From Bromus sterilis (Eukaryota; Streptophyta; Magnoliopsida; Poales; Poaceae), in NCBI GenBank assembly GCA_950022295.1, contig OX465598.1, positions 68,928,001 through 68,992,000 of the forward strand: 64,000 nt of DNA, written 5' to 3'. Shown in pieces: positions 1 through 12,040 of the stretch. Below the pieces are notes generated by a model, which did not search any database, was not told the origin of the DNA, and saw nothing but the letters and a program-made list of their open reading frames with translations. The position numbers and the translations under genes were made by a program. Position 1 is the stretch's first letter. Each line of letters opens with the position of its first letter.

Positions 1-456
1 AGGCTCAATCACTAGTGAGTAATTCATAGGCATCTCATTCCTCCTACTAATATTACCAACTCTCTGACATTTATCACAGGCTAAAACATAATTTCTAGCA
101 TCTTTAAAGAGAGTAGGCCAATAAAAACCTGATTGGAGAACCTTATGTGCGGTCCTCTCACCGGCGTGATGTCCTCCATAGGGACTATCGTGACATTGCT
201 TGAGAATGTCGTTTGCTGAAATGTTAAACCTGGAGGCAAATACTTTGCAACGATAAAATTAGCATAATCTACAAACCAAGGATCAGAAAGACATTGTACT
301 TTATCAACGGCAAGTTGTTCGTCTGGAAAACTGTCGTTGATTGGGATGGGATCATGCGGAATATCTTCCATTCTTGAAAGATTGTCCGCTACAGGGTTGT
401 CTGCTCCTTTTCTATCAACAATCTGCAAATCAAATTCTTGAAGAAGGAGTACCCAT
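1..456 (-). pseudogene. Athila-like Gypsy pol fragment (RNase H end to integrase zinc finger)
   Basis: Read on the minus strand, this matches the pol segment of the complete element at about 19647-20215: the end of RNase H, the linker, then the HHCC zinc-binding start of integrase (CDKCQRVGN-type motif). About 112 bp present in the intact copy (19889-20002) is missing here, at roughly position 210, so the linker and the first part of the zinc finger are joined out of register. The other end joins directly to LTR sequence at about 456. It is a dead, internally deleted remnant that runs off the left edge of the window. Family assignment rests on close similarity to the copy inside this window. 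Confidence 0.9.
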
Positions 457-1060
457 GGTGCTGATGATGGGGATGATGCTGATGATGGGGATGATGCGGA
501 TGATGATCTCGATGATGCCCGTGACGATGGTCATGACGATGGCGACGATCTCCCCTTCCGGGAGGTGATCTCGCCGGCGGAATCTGCCCGCCAGAGATGG
601 CTTTTCTTCTCTGTAGGTTTCCGCCACGGAGCGGCGGCGGAACTCCGGAAACTCTCTCTTTTTTTAGGGTTTTTGGACGACGAGGGGTATATAGGCCAGA
701 GGGGGGAGCCGGGAGAGCTCTAGGGGGCCCAGGCGCCCTCCCGGCGCGGCCAGAGGTGGGGCCGCGCCAGGTGGCCGCCTGGACAACCTGTGGCCCCCCT
801 CTGGTTGCTCTTTTGCGTGCCTTCGTTATCCTTCTGGAAAACAGCCTCCGTCGATTTTCAGGTAATTTGGAGGTGTTCTTCTTCAGCAACTCAGCGTCCA
901 CTTTTAACCGCTGAATTCTGCGTCTGCTGCTTCGGCACCGGAAAGTTGTAAACTGTGTAAAATAGGCCAAAACAACATAAGAATAGCATCATATCATGAA
1001 ATATATCAATGAATAAGAAAGAATTACTATATGAAATAGTGATGCATTTTGGACGTATCA
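457..1060 (-). repeat. 5' part of LTR, same family as G2 (minus strand)
   Basis: Reverse complement of the first 600 bp of the LTR at 14846: it starts TGATACGTCC at 1060, carries the TATA-type box at about 685-695 (CCTATATACC on the minus strand), the GC-rich leader and the CATCATC-rich stretch, then stops at about 457. There it is fused to pol rather than continuing to the LTR end. In minus-strand order it is LTR start, then pol, so it is the 5' LTR of a Gypsy element with a large internal deletion. The element begins at 1060 inside unrelated retroelement sequence. Confidence 0.9.
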
Positions 1061-3248
1061 ATGACCCCATGCATCCCCAACAAATATTCAAGGAGACTCA
1101 AGCGTCTAAGCTTGGGGATTCCCCCGTGCATCCCCTTCTCCATCAACAATCATCAGTTCGTCCTTCGTCTCACTATATTTTTATCACTTCATGTGTTATG
1201 TGCTATGCTTGGAGCGTCTCGCTCTTAGGTTTTATTTTTAGTTTTCTTTAGCTTTGCTTTCTGTTCATAACAAGTTAGATTCCGTCTTACTTTGTGTGGG
1301 AGAGAAACACGCTCCACTTTCAAAACCTAGGACACATCATAGGATTCTTCATGCATATCTTTTTGCTGTTGTGTGTTCTTTATCTTTTCGTAGCTACTGC
1401 CATGTTTAGTTTTAGTCTTAGTTTGTCTTTAGCAAGAGCCTTGGATTTTTTTTAGTTTGTTGCTGGAGCTCTCTTTAGTTTTCATGTTTATCCTGTTAAG
1501 AGAGTTGGTTGTTGCACTGAGTTGTATCTTGTCTTGAAAGTAGGTAATTGAGGTTGCTATTTAATTTTAGTAGTAACTTGCAATAGTTTTGAGGCATTGA
1601 TGTGAGTAATGTTTGAACTTTTGGTGTTAAGAGCTCTAGCCTATTAGTGATAGATGTCGTATTTTGGGCAATCCGTGTTTATTTCAAAACCTACAAAACT
1701 AGTTGAGAACTCTAGCTACTAGATGGATCACTAATCTTTTGAGGGATCGGATATTAGAGTACACTCACGTACCATGAGTCGAGGATGCGCAAGGATAACC
1801 AAAGCCCCATACACTCCTCCTTGGGGTACTTGTCTCTTTGTGAACCTCCTTATTAGATTGAGAGTTACCGATAATAAGTGCATGAGTTCTTTGGACTAAT
1901 GTAAGTATTGAAAGTTGACACTTCCACCTCCTCATATTTGCTAGCCTCTTCCTTACCGTGCATTGCCTTCTTCTCACTCTGAGAGTTGGCGTCCACCTTC
2001 GCCGGTACATCCAAACCCTTGGCATGATACACTCTGTCATCATAAACCTCACTATATCTTTCCTCAAAACAGCCACCATAACTAACTATCAAGCCATTTC
2101 CATAGACTTTCCGAGATATATTGCCATGCAACATCGACCTCTTCATGACTTGATCTTCATGTCATACATGCTCCTGCTACACTGGCAGGGGCATACATTG
2201 CATACATCATGATAGCTACATCTTCTTTATGTTTGAGTACCTTGTAAAGTGTGAAAGATCTTCTATACCCTCTTGTAAATTAGAGTGTTGCCCTTAAGTG
2301 AGGAAAATATCCCGAAGTGGACAAAATAAAATATCCCAAAGAGGAAAAATGAGAGTTAAATAGAAAGAGCCATTGAGGCCACCAAAAAAAATACAAAAAA
2401 TATAAAAAAGAGAAAAAGGAAAATAAAAGAGAGAAAGGGGAAACACTACTATCCTTTTGAAAGATCCAAACTAGTGCTCCCTCTTATCCTTGTACTCCAT
2501 AGAGATGACCATTCATGCATATAGCTATGTGGGGACCTTCACACTATAGAACTTGGCTTGCATATTCCAAGGATGAGCCTCCTCAAAAGAGCTCTAGGTC
2601 TTCATGAGCGAGCAAGTTGGATGCACCCCCACTAGTTCCATTGGAGAGCTTTCTTAGCTCATATGTGCATCCGTTGCGTGGCAATCCCTACTCACATCAT
2701 ATCTATCATTTGGCCTTCTCGCCTATGATTGTCCTCATTGATGTGAGACTTTATCATCCTTTTTGTCTTCCTCCTTCACCATATTTCTCTCTATGCCATC
2801 CTAAGTGTCAACTCTCGTGCTTACATTCATCCATTGCATGAGTGCTCAAAATATCGAAAACGAGTGGATCAAATTGACTTGTACCTGGCTAGTGGTCTGT
2901 GGACGAGTCAAGATAAGATTCCAAAGAAGACCAAGTGTGAAACTTTAGTAGATTGAGTTCTCAACACAAAAATACTTTTTTCTCGTATTCCCTATCCCCC
3001 TTCTTGCACGCAAACACCATTTGGAGACATTCGAGTCACGGACAGCGAGAGCTCTTGCACCTAATGTTCTTTCGTTGCTTGTTTCAATACTAATATAAAC
3101 TCTTGCATGTTATGACTTGAATTGAATCACATACCTTGATTTCTTTACTTTTCAAAGTCCTTATATGGTTGCTAGCATGTCACCACAGAAATTATGCATA
3201 TTATCATTTACCTACTCGAGGACGAGCAGGAATTAAGCTTGGGGATGT
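1061..3248 (+). mobile_element. Family X Gypsy element, 3' non-coding internal region
   Basis: This holds no credible coding frame. Positions 2460-3248 match, on the opposite strand, the region next to the LTR at 63199-64000, so it is the stretch between pol and the 3' LTR of the same family. It ends with the purine-rich primer region (AAGCTTGGGGATGT) just before the LTR at 3249. Small open frames here are short and unlike known proteins. The element is interrupted at 1060 by the minus-strand insertion; its coding part lies outside the window. Confidence 0.8.
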
Positions 3249-4812
3249 TGATACGTCCCAAACATATCTATAATTTCTGCTTGCTCCATGCATGTTTTGT
3301 GTGATATTGCTATGCTTTTGATACACTTTCATATTTTTTTATAACATATTTTGGAACTAACCTATTAATGGTTGCAAGAGTGCACAATTTCTTGTTTTTG
3401 TACTTTATGTGTAGAAATTACTTGGATAAAGGAAAAATCACAAAAAGGAGCCTTGTAGGAGTTGGACTCTAACTCTCCCGAAATCTGTCCCACGAGACAA
3501 CTTTTAAAGATCGCCTCGGAAATGCTAGAAGACGGCCTCAAACGGACAAACTTAAAACTATAAAGTTGTAGGGAATTTTTTCCGGTGGATCTAGACATAA
3601 AATTCGTCCCAATTGGAGTTCGGATGCTCCCTGGAGCACCGAAATAGCGAAGACGTAATCTGGACGATGGGAATCCGAGAGTCTATATAAAGAGAGGAAA
3701 CCTAGGTCAAAGGGCCCCCTTGGCAGCCGTCTCGAGGGGGAGATCAATCTACACAGCAGAACCATCTCCAAGGAAGAATAAGGGGCCAAGGGCCGCTGCC
3801 CCAAGGGTCGTGGCTATCGCCGTGGGCGTCGCCGCCGCCGCCGTCTCCTTCATCTCCTCCAGGCTGCACCTCTCCATCGACAACTCTCTCTCTCACCATG
3901 TCCATGTGTGAGTAGTTCCTCCTCGGAGCTGAGGTTTCTACCAGTAGCTATGTGTTCTTCTCTCTCTCGCATGATGTGATCTTCGTTGTGATCATACGAT
4001 ATGTTAATCTAGGGTGATCCCATGATATTTCCCCTTTCTCTATGTATTGGATTGATGTACTCACTTGATCTTATCTAGTATAATCCCCGAGACCATGGTG
4101 ACAACGGTCTATTGGACATGGGTTAGAAGAATATTTTCATGAGTGATTTCCTCTTTTGTGTGTTGATTTAAGATTGAGAGTCTCTTGGTGTTTGTCTTTG
4201 ACTATCCTTGAGATATGTTGTGGTAATTGTGGTACTCTCTTTGGATGGCCGCGGTGACATTGGAAAATCCATAGATTGAGAACTACGAACTTTGAGGTGT
4301 GCTTTTGTAGCCCTACATAATTCTCGTCCTCTCTTGACCACAAAGGAATGACCTCCGAGTCCGTCTCCATTGAATGTTTTATGGGAAATATCATGTAATT
4401 AGACTATGTTAATGTTGCCGAGAGTTGTCACTAGTGAATGTATGAAGCCTAGGCCTTGTTTCCACCATTGTTACACCGTTTGTGATCAGTTTTGTCACAT
4501 GTTTGCTTGCTGCACTTTTTATTACAGATTTATATTACTTTGCTTTGCCACACCTATCACCCATATTTTACCATCTCTTCGCCGAACTAGTGCACCTATA
4601 CAACTCCTAGTTGTATTAGGTGTGTTGGGGACACAAGAGACTTCTTGTATATTAATTGCAGGGTTGCTTGAAAGAGACCATCTTCAACCTCTACTTCCCT
4701 GAGTTCGATAAACCTTAGGTCATCCACTTGAGGGAAATTGTTGTTGTCCTACAAACCTCTGCGCTTGGAGGCCCAACATATTCTACAAGAATAGAAGCGT
4801 GCATAGACATCA
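3249..4812 (+). repeat. Family X 3' LTR
   Basis: A 1564-bp LTR starting TGATACGTCC and ending AGACATCA. It is preceded by a polypurine tract and followed by GCAAC, the expected place of a target duplication (its partner is outside the window). A TATA-type box (CTATATAA) lies at 3683-3690, followed by a GC-rich leader. It resembles the LTRs at 59880 and 61523 most clearly at its start and through the shared internal flank; the 3' half is more diverged. It could be called Sabrina/WHAM-like, but I cannot fix the family name. Confidence 0.8.
3683..3690 (+). promoter_or_regulatory. LTR TATA box (family X)
   Basis: CTATATAA about 435 bp into the LTR, ahead of a GC-rich transcribed leader; position and sequence fit an LTR promoter. 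Confidence 0.5.
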
Positions 4813-6210
4813 GCAACAACGTGCACTTGAAAATATTTAGACCTCACTAAACAAGAGTGATGATATGTTGGTTGAAGAAATGACGAAGACTCAAAAATTG
4901 ACTGATGAACCAAAAATTCTTCAGTCAAAGTTTGATGACTTAATCAGTCGTCATGAGGCACTCCTCACCGATCATGAGAAGATGGCTCAGGAGTTCTTCA
5001 TGAGAAAGCAAGAACTTGAGCGCGTGAGGATGTCTCATGACGATCTGAGGAAAGAAAATGATTCACTCCTCTCCCAACAGATCATCATGCCACAAGAAGG
5101 ATTTAATCCTCCCTGTTTAAAATGCATTGAACATGACCGTATCACTTCTGTACCTAGTTCTTCAATGTCTTCAGACTCTGCTATTTCAATTGCCTCTGTG
5201 GTATCTAACCCCTCATCTGAGGATACCATAGACATTGCTGAAGAAAATGATAGGTTGAAGAGTCTACTGTAAACCGGTATGTTCAAGAGTCTGAAAGGGC
5301 ATCAGATTCTTTGTGACATCCTCAAGAAATAGATCCTCAACAGGAATCCGACGAAAGAAGGTGTAGGCTTCACTCGAAACCTCAACGCTGATGGGTCTTA
5401 CTGGAAACCTGAGAAATACCCAAAGACCACTTGGGTTCTGGAAAAAATGCCTCCTCCTAATCCCGATACTTTATCTCGTTATGATATTGTTTCCTCAGAT
5501 GTGGTGATTGAGTCTTTTAACTCAAACTATAAACTGTTTAAAGAAGTTAATGGTGAGGTATTCTCCAGATACATCGGAACTAACTGCGGTCCCCCAGTCA
5601 AGAAGATCTGGGTTCAGAAGGACCTCATCACTAACCTCCCTGTGAATGCAGATGCAAATGAGCTGAGGGTATCATATGAGGACGATACCACAAATGGAAA
5701 TGATTATCACTATGTTTCAGCTAACCATTTTGTCCACATGGAAGCTCCTCATAAGAATGCTTATTCATTTTTTATCCTGATGCCACCATTTCACGTCCCA
5801 TTAGGTCTCATCGTTCTCATCAGTCCTCATATACTTCAAAACCACCCATTAAGATGTGGGTGGTAAAGAAAAACTGATTATCTTTGCGGGGACGTGTCTT
5901 GAGGAAATCATAAATTTTGCAGATCATATGCCCAGGACAATAACATTTGATTCAGTTGAAGGAGAGTTATATATTTTGGTTTCATAGAATCAATACTAAG
6001 GAACATCCTGAGGAATTATTTCTGAGGAACCATAAATTATTCAAACTGAGACTGGCTCATAACTTGTTGTATGAGATACTAATTCCTTTGCAGGGAAACA
6101 CTGAATGGGTGATGGACAGTGGATGCACAAATCACATGACTGGTGACAGAAGTCTTCTCATGGAATCATCTCTGAGTCCTTCTTCAAAGAAAACCATCAC
6201 CTTCGCTGAT
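4813..6210 (+). pseudogene. Copia gag and protease start, truncated at both ends
   Basis: The first frame (4865-5272) has a charged coiled-coil-like region followed by a PPCLKCIEH motif typical of Copia gag C-terminal regions in grasses. A second piece around 5330-5866 (KEGVGFTRNLNADGSYWKP) continues the same polyprotein after stop codons. The last piece (about 6100-6210) has WVMDSGCTNHMTGD, the Copia protease active-site region (DSG) leading into pre-integrase. Several stops and frame changes make it non-functional. The 5' side is cut by the family X element at 4812 and the 3' side by the LTR starting at 6211; integrase, RT and RNase H are not in the window. Confidence 0.85.
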
Positions 6211-7164
6211 TGTGACGCCCCCAAAATCAGACCGTGTACAGTAATCATACACGCAAGGTACACGATCGAGATTAGGGACTCACGGTGAGATATCACAACA
6301 CGACTCTACAAATAAAATAATACAAGTTGTTTAATACAAGCCAGGGGCCACGAGGGCTCGAATACAACAGCTCGAGAGCACAAGGTTAACGGAAGCAAAA
6401 GTATCTGAGTACAGACACAAGGTACACATGATCTTCCTTAAGAAGGCTAGCACAAAATCAACACTCGATCGAAAAGGCAAGGCCTCCTGCCTGGGAACCT
6501 CCAAACTACTCCTGGTCAAAGGGGAACTCGACGTCGTAGTAGGCATCAGGGGTGTTCATGTTGTGCTGGTCGGCATCGGGGATCTCTTGCTCCTGGACTC
6601 CAAGGCTCCAACGTCGATTGCAGCGTCCGATCAGGCAAAACAATAAACGGGGAAAATAAAGCAGGTGAGTATCTAGCATACCCGCGAGTCTTACGTCCGC
6701 TACTAAGCATTATGCATTGTATCAACGGAAAGAAGAGGCTGTATATAGTGGACTACAAGATAGAAATCAGAATAAGGGTAAGAAGCTAGGCCTATCGAAG
6801 ACTAGCATCTTCCAACGATGTCTTGCAGCATGAGGTAAGAATCAGCCAACAGTTTATATAAATCATAAAGTAGCAATGCAGCAGAAGTTGCTGCAGCATT
6901 GTATAATAGTAAGTTGTAATAATTAACAATGCCGCCGAGATCCCCTCCTCGACATCCCAGCGAGGAAGAAAAACCGGAACCATACAGTTTAATAATAATA
7001 GTTTGTAGTGGTAAGATTCAGCTTCAGCATAAAGCGTCCTGTTACCGTGGACACGGCTATTCGAATAGATTAATCTTCCCTGCAGGGGTGCACTTGTGTT
7101 ACACTACACGCACGGATCTCCAGGGTGGCGGGCACCTTGTTAGGGAACGCTCCACCGAGGCTAT
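6211..7164 (-). repeat. LTR 'O', first segment (3' end of the LTR on the minus strand)
   Basis: Starts TGTGACGCCC on the plus strand, i.e. ends GGGCGTCACA on the minus strand. It continues after the G1 insertion at 35294-39165, where the LTR begins TGTAACACCC at 39165 on the minus strand. Removing G1 and one copy of its GCTAT duplication gives one LTR of about 4.8 kb. It inserted into the Copia protease. It contains the motif CACGGCTATTCGAATAG (7052-7068) shared with the other long LTRs here. No coding capacity seen. Confidence 0.7.
7160..7164. repeat. Target site duplication GCTAT of G1 (left)
   Basis: GCTAT directly before the LTR at 7165; the identical 5-mer follows the other LTR at 35294-35298. 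Confidence 0.9.
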
Positions 7165-10100
7165 TGTGGCACCCCGACTCAGAGCAACCGGTTTACCTTA
7201 CATTGCCAGCCCAGAGATCAAGTCTTCTGGCAATGCACAACATATTGGTACAGAATACAACCGCTTCTTAATAATTATACAGGTACATAGGTTCGGGATT
7301 ACAACTGCTACGAGGCAAGGCGGCAAATCTCGTGTGGCATCACTATCAACATTATTTATGTCACATCTCGGGGCCTCGATACGATCGACGAAGGACTCTA
7401 CGGCAGCGGAACAACGAGGTGACGGGACTCCAATCCACGGGGAAACTGCTAGGACACGGCCTCGTTCGCGTAGTACAGCTCATCCAACTCTTCAGGTACG
7501 ACACCTTATGCATCTGGCATGACACGCCAGGTCAGTACATTGAATGTACTTGCAAGCTCATAACAGCCAGGTCATCAGGAGAAACAATAGCATGGCAATA
7601 ATGCAAACAGTAACATGGCAAACATGGCATGAATAATAGTAACACTTGTCTCATGAACATCACATGTTTCATCCAGCTTACCTCCGAGTCGTGCGGACTC
7701 GGTAACCGGGTCATCTCTTGACCCACCATCATACGGGTCGTACCTCGACCACTCAATAGGTTAGGTGTCCTCAGTTACCACCTTAACCAATCACATGACC
7801 ATAGTTTCAGCATTAACATTCATATTATTAACCAGATTAGTGTTGACCTCTGTGTGACCTAGTACAAACTGTGTCCCATGACCGAGGACGCGGCTATTCG
7901 AATAGATTTTGACTCTGCAGAGTTTGTGCACGTTACCCACATTATGGAGTTCCTCCTCCATACAGCACCCCGGTACTTGTCCCACAGGATCCTTGGAACT
8001 CGCACCGCAGGAGTGGACTAGGACATCTCCAATGAAACCCGACTACCGCATTACCTCCCTACGGACTCACCGACACACGGTCTTGGGTATCCCTGTGGTT
8101 GGGTGTCCACGTTACCACCATCAACCACCCAGACACCTTGTGGCAACTTGTCCCACTGGGACTCCCGGGTAAACACTATGGATTTCGAGATTATCACCAC
8201 CTACCTGATCAGGGTAGCGTGCGTGCATAACCTCCCCTACTGGGTGATAGCCGCAGAAGGCACTAAGATAGCCCGAGTCAAGGCCCGCCCATACAAGCAA
8301 ATATGGCTGCACGGATAAGTACGGTTCGGTGGCACTTGGTCAACATTTTTGTTCATTAGGTGGACAGCAATATGAGGACATGGCAACATGGCATGAGTAT
8401 GAACTACTATCATGAATATGCATCACCCAGCACGGTATATACTCAGGAGCATGATCATCACTAGCATGATTCTGACATAGGCATGGCAACCAAAATAAAC
8501 ATGATGATGACATGTACTAGAGTGACATGATAAGATCAGTAGCATGGCATGTTTATACTCATCAACTTATTAGGGTTATTTATTTTTATTAGCAAGCAAT
8601 GTGAAAGCAATTAAAATAACCCGAGCAAATGATTTAAATCATCAAAAGAAACTTAAGTTCCTCATGACCAGATTGTTATGGCTTGCCTTGGTCAAGTGGA
8701 CTATCCTTGAACTCCTGGTCTCCTGCAAGCACTTGATCACCTTCTGAAAAAATAAAACAAGTGGCAAATGCAAATAAGTCAAATGCACTCCTTCACTGTC
8801 CAGTGGACCTAAATAGTGAATCAAGTTCCCAAATTTTGCCAACTTGAAGAGGAGCTCAAAAGAAAAATGTAGCAAAAAGAATCAACTCATTTGGCCTTAT
8901 GGTTTAGGAGATATTCATGGTCAAAGTTTGCTCAAAATTCCATTTTAAACAGATTTAAACAATTTCCAGAGAAATAACCAGAGAGGGCCACATCGAAGGC
9001 GTAAACCTACGCGGGCGCCTCCACTTATACCGATTCGGAACGGCTGGGGTGGCTGACAGGTGGGGTCGGGGCGTCAGTTTGGATTAAACAGAGAGGGAAC
9101 AGAGGTCGCGGATCCGGCGAGGGTGGTTCGCCGGCGAGGAGACCTCGGGGGTGAGCTAGGGCTAGGGTACGAGATGCAGGAGACCATGGCGAGCAGCTAC
9201 GTACCCGGAACTCCTCGAGTGGTGGCCTGACGGCTTCACTAGGTTCTCCTCCAGCTGCGGTGGCGGCGGCGCTGCGACACGATCTCCGACCATGGGCCTC
9301 CCCGGCCGGTCTCCTCCTCGATTGTGCTCTCTAGGAGTGGTGTGGTGGTGTGTGGTGATGGCTGCGAGCAACGGGAGGCACCAATTTATAGGGGAGCCAT
9401 GGATTCTTCCACGGGTGTCGCCGGGCAGAAGACGACGGCGCCGAGCTCGCGTGCGGGGGAGCAGTGGGGGCTCTGGTGAGCTCTAGGGGATTCCAATGAC
9501 GGTGTAGCACGCGTGCGCGCGTGCCCTGGTTCTCTGCATCAGCGAGGCGACGGGACGGCTCGGGCGTGGCTACGGCGGAGGCTCTGCTTCGACGTGCGGC
9601 GCGGCTTTGAGGGGGCTCAGGTGTCGCGCGTGCTTGCTAGAGGTAGGGGATCTGAGCAAGACGACGCGGGCAACGCGGAGGCGTGCGTGCCACTTTGGCC
9701 ACTACGCGCGGAATCCAGACAGGCCGCGGTGGCGACGACGAGGTCTCCGGCGGGCGGCGGGGCTTTGGGATGGGCCAGGTGGCGCACGGGTGTGCCACGG
9801 CGGTTATGGACACGCGTAAGCAGCCGCGGGGGCTTGGGGTGCAGCGTGCCCGTGATGGCGACCTCACGGCCATGGCCAGAGCACGCCTGTGGCAGGCTGT
9901 GCGCATGATCACCCCTGGCACGCGTGCACTGAGGGCGTCCAGGGCGTGCGCACTGTGTCCTTGGCATGTATTCAACGTCCAGTAGTACGTGTGAGGTGCT
10001 GGGAGACTGACATGTGGGTTCAAACACTTGCTATCTTCAAAAACAGGTTTCTGCAGGAAACTTTGGTAATTTCTATAGGGAGTTTGGCTAGGCTTTTGGG

Positions 10101-10609
10101 GCTGAAACTTGGTGTTCCTGGGTTATCTTGGAAGGTCCCCATGTGGTAAAAATTTCAGAGCAAAAGGATCAGTCTACAGGGTACTTGCTTCACAAAGTGC
10201 CTCTCTGGTCAGAATGAAAAAGAAATTCTAGAGGAAAAGTTTTGTACTAAGCTTGACCATGTTTTTGCATGGAATCATGAGGCATGTCTCCCTTGCTTAG
10301 CACAAAAAGTTTCAGGCCAAAAGGATGAGCAGAAGTGTGGCTAGCTTCAAAAAGGAGAGGGAAAAGACCAATTTCCATGAGTGAAAAAGGATTTTTAGGA
10401 AAAATAAAAATAGGGCATGGGATAAATTGATCAAAGCTTGATCATAGCCATAGGGGAGAGGGGTTTAGGGGTCACTTGGCCTAGGAGAAAAATTAAGCCC
10501 AAGTGATTAAGGCCATCTGAGTTGAGAAAATCCAAACAAATATTTTAAACTCCAGAAAATCAGCAAATAAAATTGCAAATAAAAAGGGGCCAAAAACCAG
10601 GATGTCACA
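7165..10609 (-). repeat. G1 3' LTR
   Basis: 3445 bp; minus-strand ends TGTGACATCC and GGGGTGCCACA. Very similar along its length to 27060-28084 plus 32872-35293. It has a GC-rich middle (about 9100-9990) in which long open frames occur by chance on both strands, and the shared motif GGACGCGGCTATTCGAATAG (7886-7905). No protein-coding gene is supported inside it. Confidence 0.92.
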
Positions 10610-10624
10610 GACCTACCCCCCTTA
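10610..10624 (-). promoter_or_regulatory. G1 polypurine tract
   Basis: TAAGGGGGGTAGGTC on the minus strand, immediately before the 3' LTR; the normal plus-strand DNA primer site. Confidence 0.85.
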
Positions 10625-12040
10625 GGGTAAATCTCGTCCTCGAGATTTGGTTGCTCAGGGAACAGATACGGATATGCAGCCCTCAGAAATTCTTCCCTTT
10701 CCCAGGTGGCTTCTTCCTCAGAATGGCGCTCTAGAGTACCTTGTAAAACCGTATTACCTTACTGCGGGTAGTCCTTTCCATCTCATCCAAAATCCTTACT
10801 AGTTTCTCCTCATATGTCAGATCTTGGGCCATCTCTAACTCCTTCACATCCACTCGCTTGACTGGTGGTGAGACACACTTGCGTGGTTGTGATACATGGA
10901 ATATGTCATGGATATCTGCCATCTCCGGGGGTAATTCCAGTTGGTACGCTACTTTTCCCTTCTTAGCCATTATTGGGAATGGCCCGACATATCTTGGGGA
11001 AAGCTTTCCCCGGGTCTGGAATCTCCTTACTCCTTTCATTGGTGTCACTCGGAGATAGACGTATTCTCCAGGCTCAAAGTTCACCTCTCGATGCTTGGTG
11101 TCATAGTAACTCTTTTGTCGAGACTTGGCGGCTCTCAACCGGTCCTGGATTTCCTTGACTTGCTTTTCTGCTTCAAGCATTAGGTCGGTGCCAAAGATGC
11201 GACTGTCCCCTGTCTGTGACCAGTTCAATGGGGTGCGGCATTTCCGCCCATATAATGCTTCAAAGGGTGACATCTTGAGGCTGGCCTGGTAACTGTTGTT
11301 GTATGAGAATTCGGCATATGGCAAGCAGTCCTCCCACTTGGACCCGTGGGCTAATACACATGCCCTGAGCATATCCTCCAATATCTGGTTTACTCGCTCT
11401 GTCTGGCCGTCTGTCTGGGGGTGGTAAGCAGTGCTGTGCTTTAGTACGGTCCCCAAGGCTTCGTGAAGTCGTAGCCAGAATGCAGACGTGAAAACTGACC
11501 CTCTGTCGGAGGTGATGGTCTTCGGTATTCCATGGAGACTAACAATCCGGGACATATATAACTCTGCCAACTGATCAGCTCGGTAAGTGGTCCTGACGGG
11601 AATAAAGTGAGCCACTTTGGTGAGCATATCCACAATAACCCATATGGAGTCGTGACCTCGGCCGGTCCTTGGGAGCCCTACAATGAAGTCCATGCATATG
11701 TCATCCCACTTCCATTGCGGAACTCGCAGAGGCTGCAGTAGTCCCGCTGGCTTTTGGTGCTCGGCCTTGACTCTGTTGCATATATCACAGCATGCCACAT
11801 AATATGCGATGTCTTTGCGCATTCCGGGCCACCAAAATGTGGTCCTCAAATCCCGGTACATCTTGGTGTTGCCGGGGTGGATAGAATATGCGGACTCATG
11901 TGCTGCCCGCAGTATTTGCTGCCTCAAATTAGCCTGGTCCGGTACACATATCCGGTTTTCAAACCATAGAACTCCTTGGGCATCCAGGTGAAAGGATTCA
12001 GCCTTGCCCCGCGGAATCCGTTCCTTGATTTCTTGAATTT
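10625..12040 (-). pseudogene. G1 integrase with chromodomain remnant
   Basis: The open stretch 10731-11927 holds the integrase HHCC zinc finger (H..H and CDICNRVK), then the catalytic core with D in MDFIVGLP, D in TSDRGS and E in QTERVNQ, i.e. the DDE triad. The C-terminal part (HDIFHVSQPRKC, then EELVRILDE-like) is the linker and start of a Tekay/Del-type chromodomain. The chromodomain is broken near 10730 by a TAG where TGG is expected and by a lost base; its remainder can be followed to about 10640 in another frame. Upstream, a one-base deletion near 12036 separates integrase from RNase H. The catalytic residues survive, but the polyprotein does not. Confidence 0.9.
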
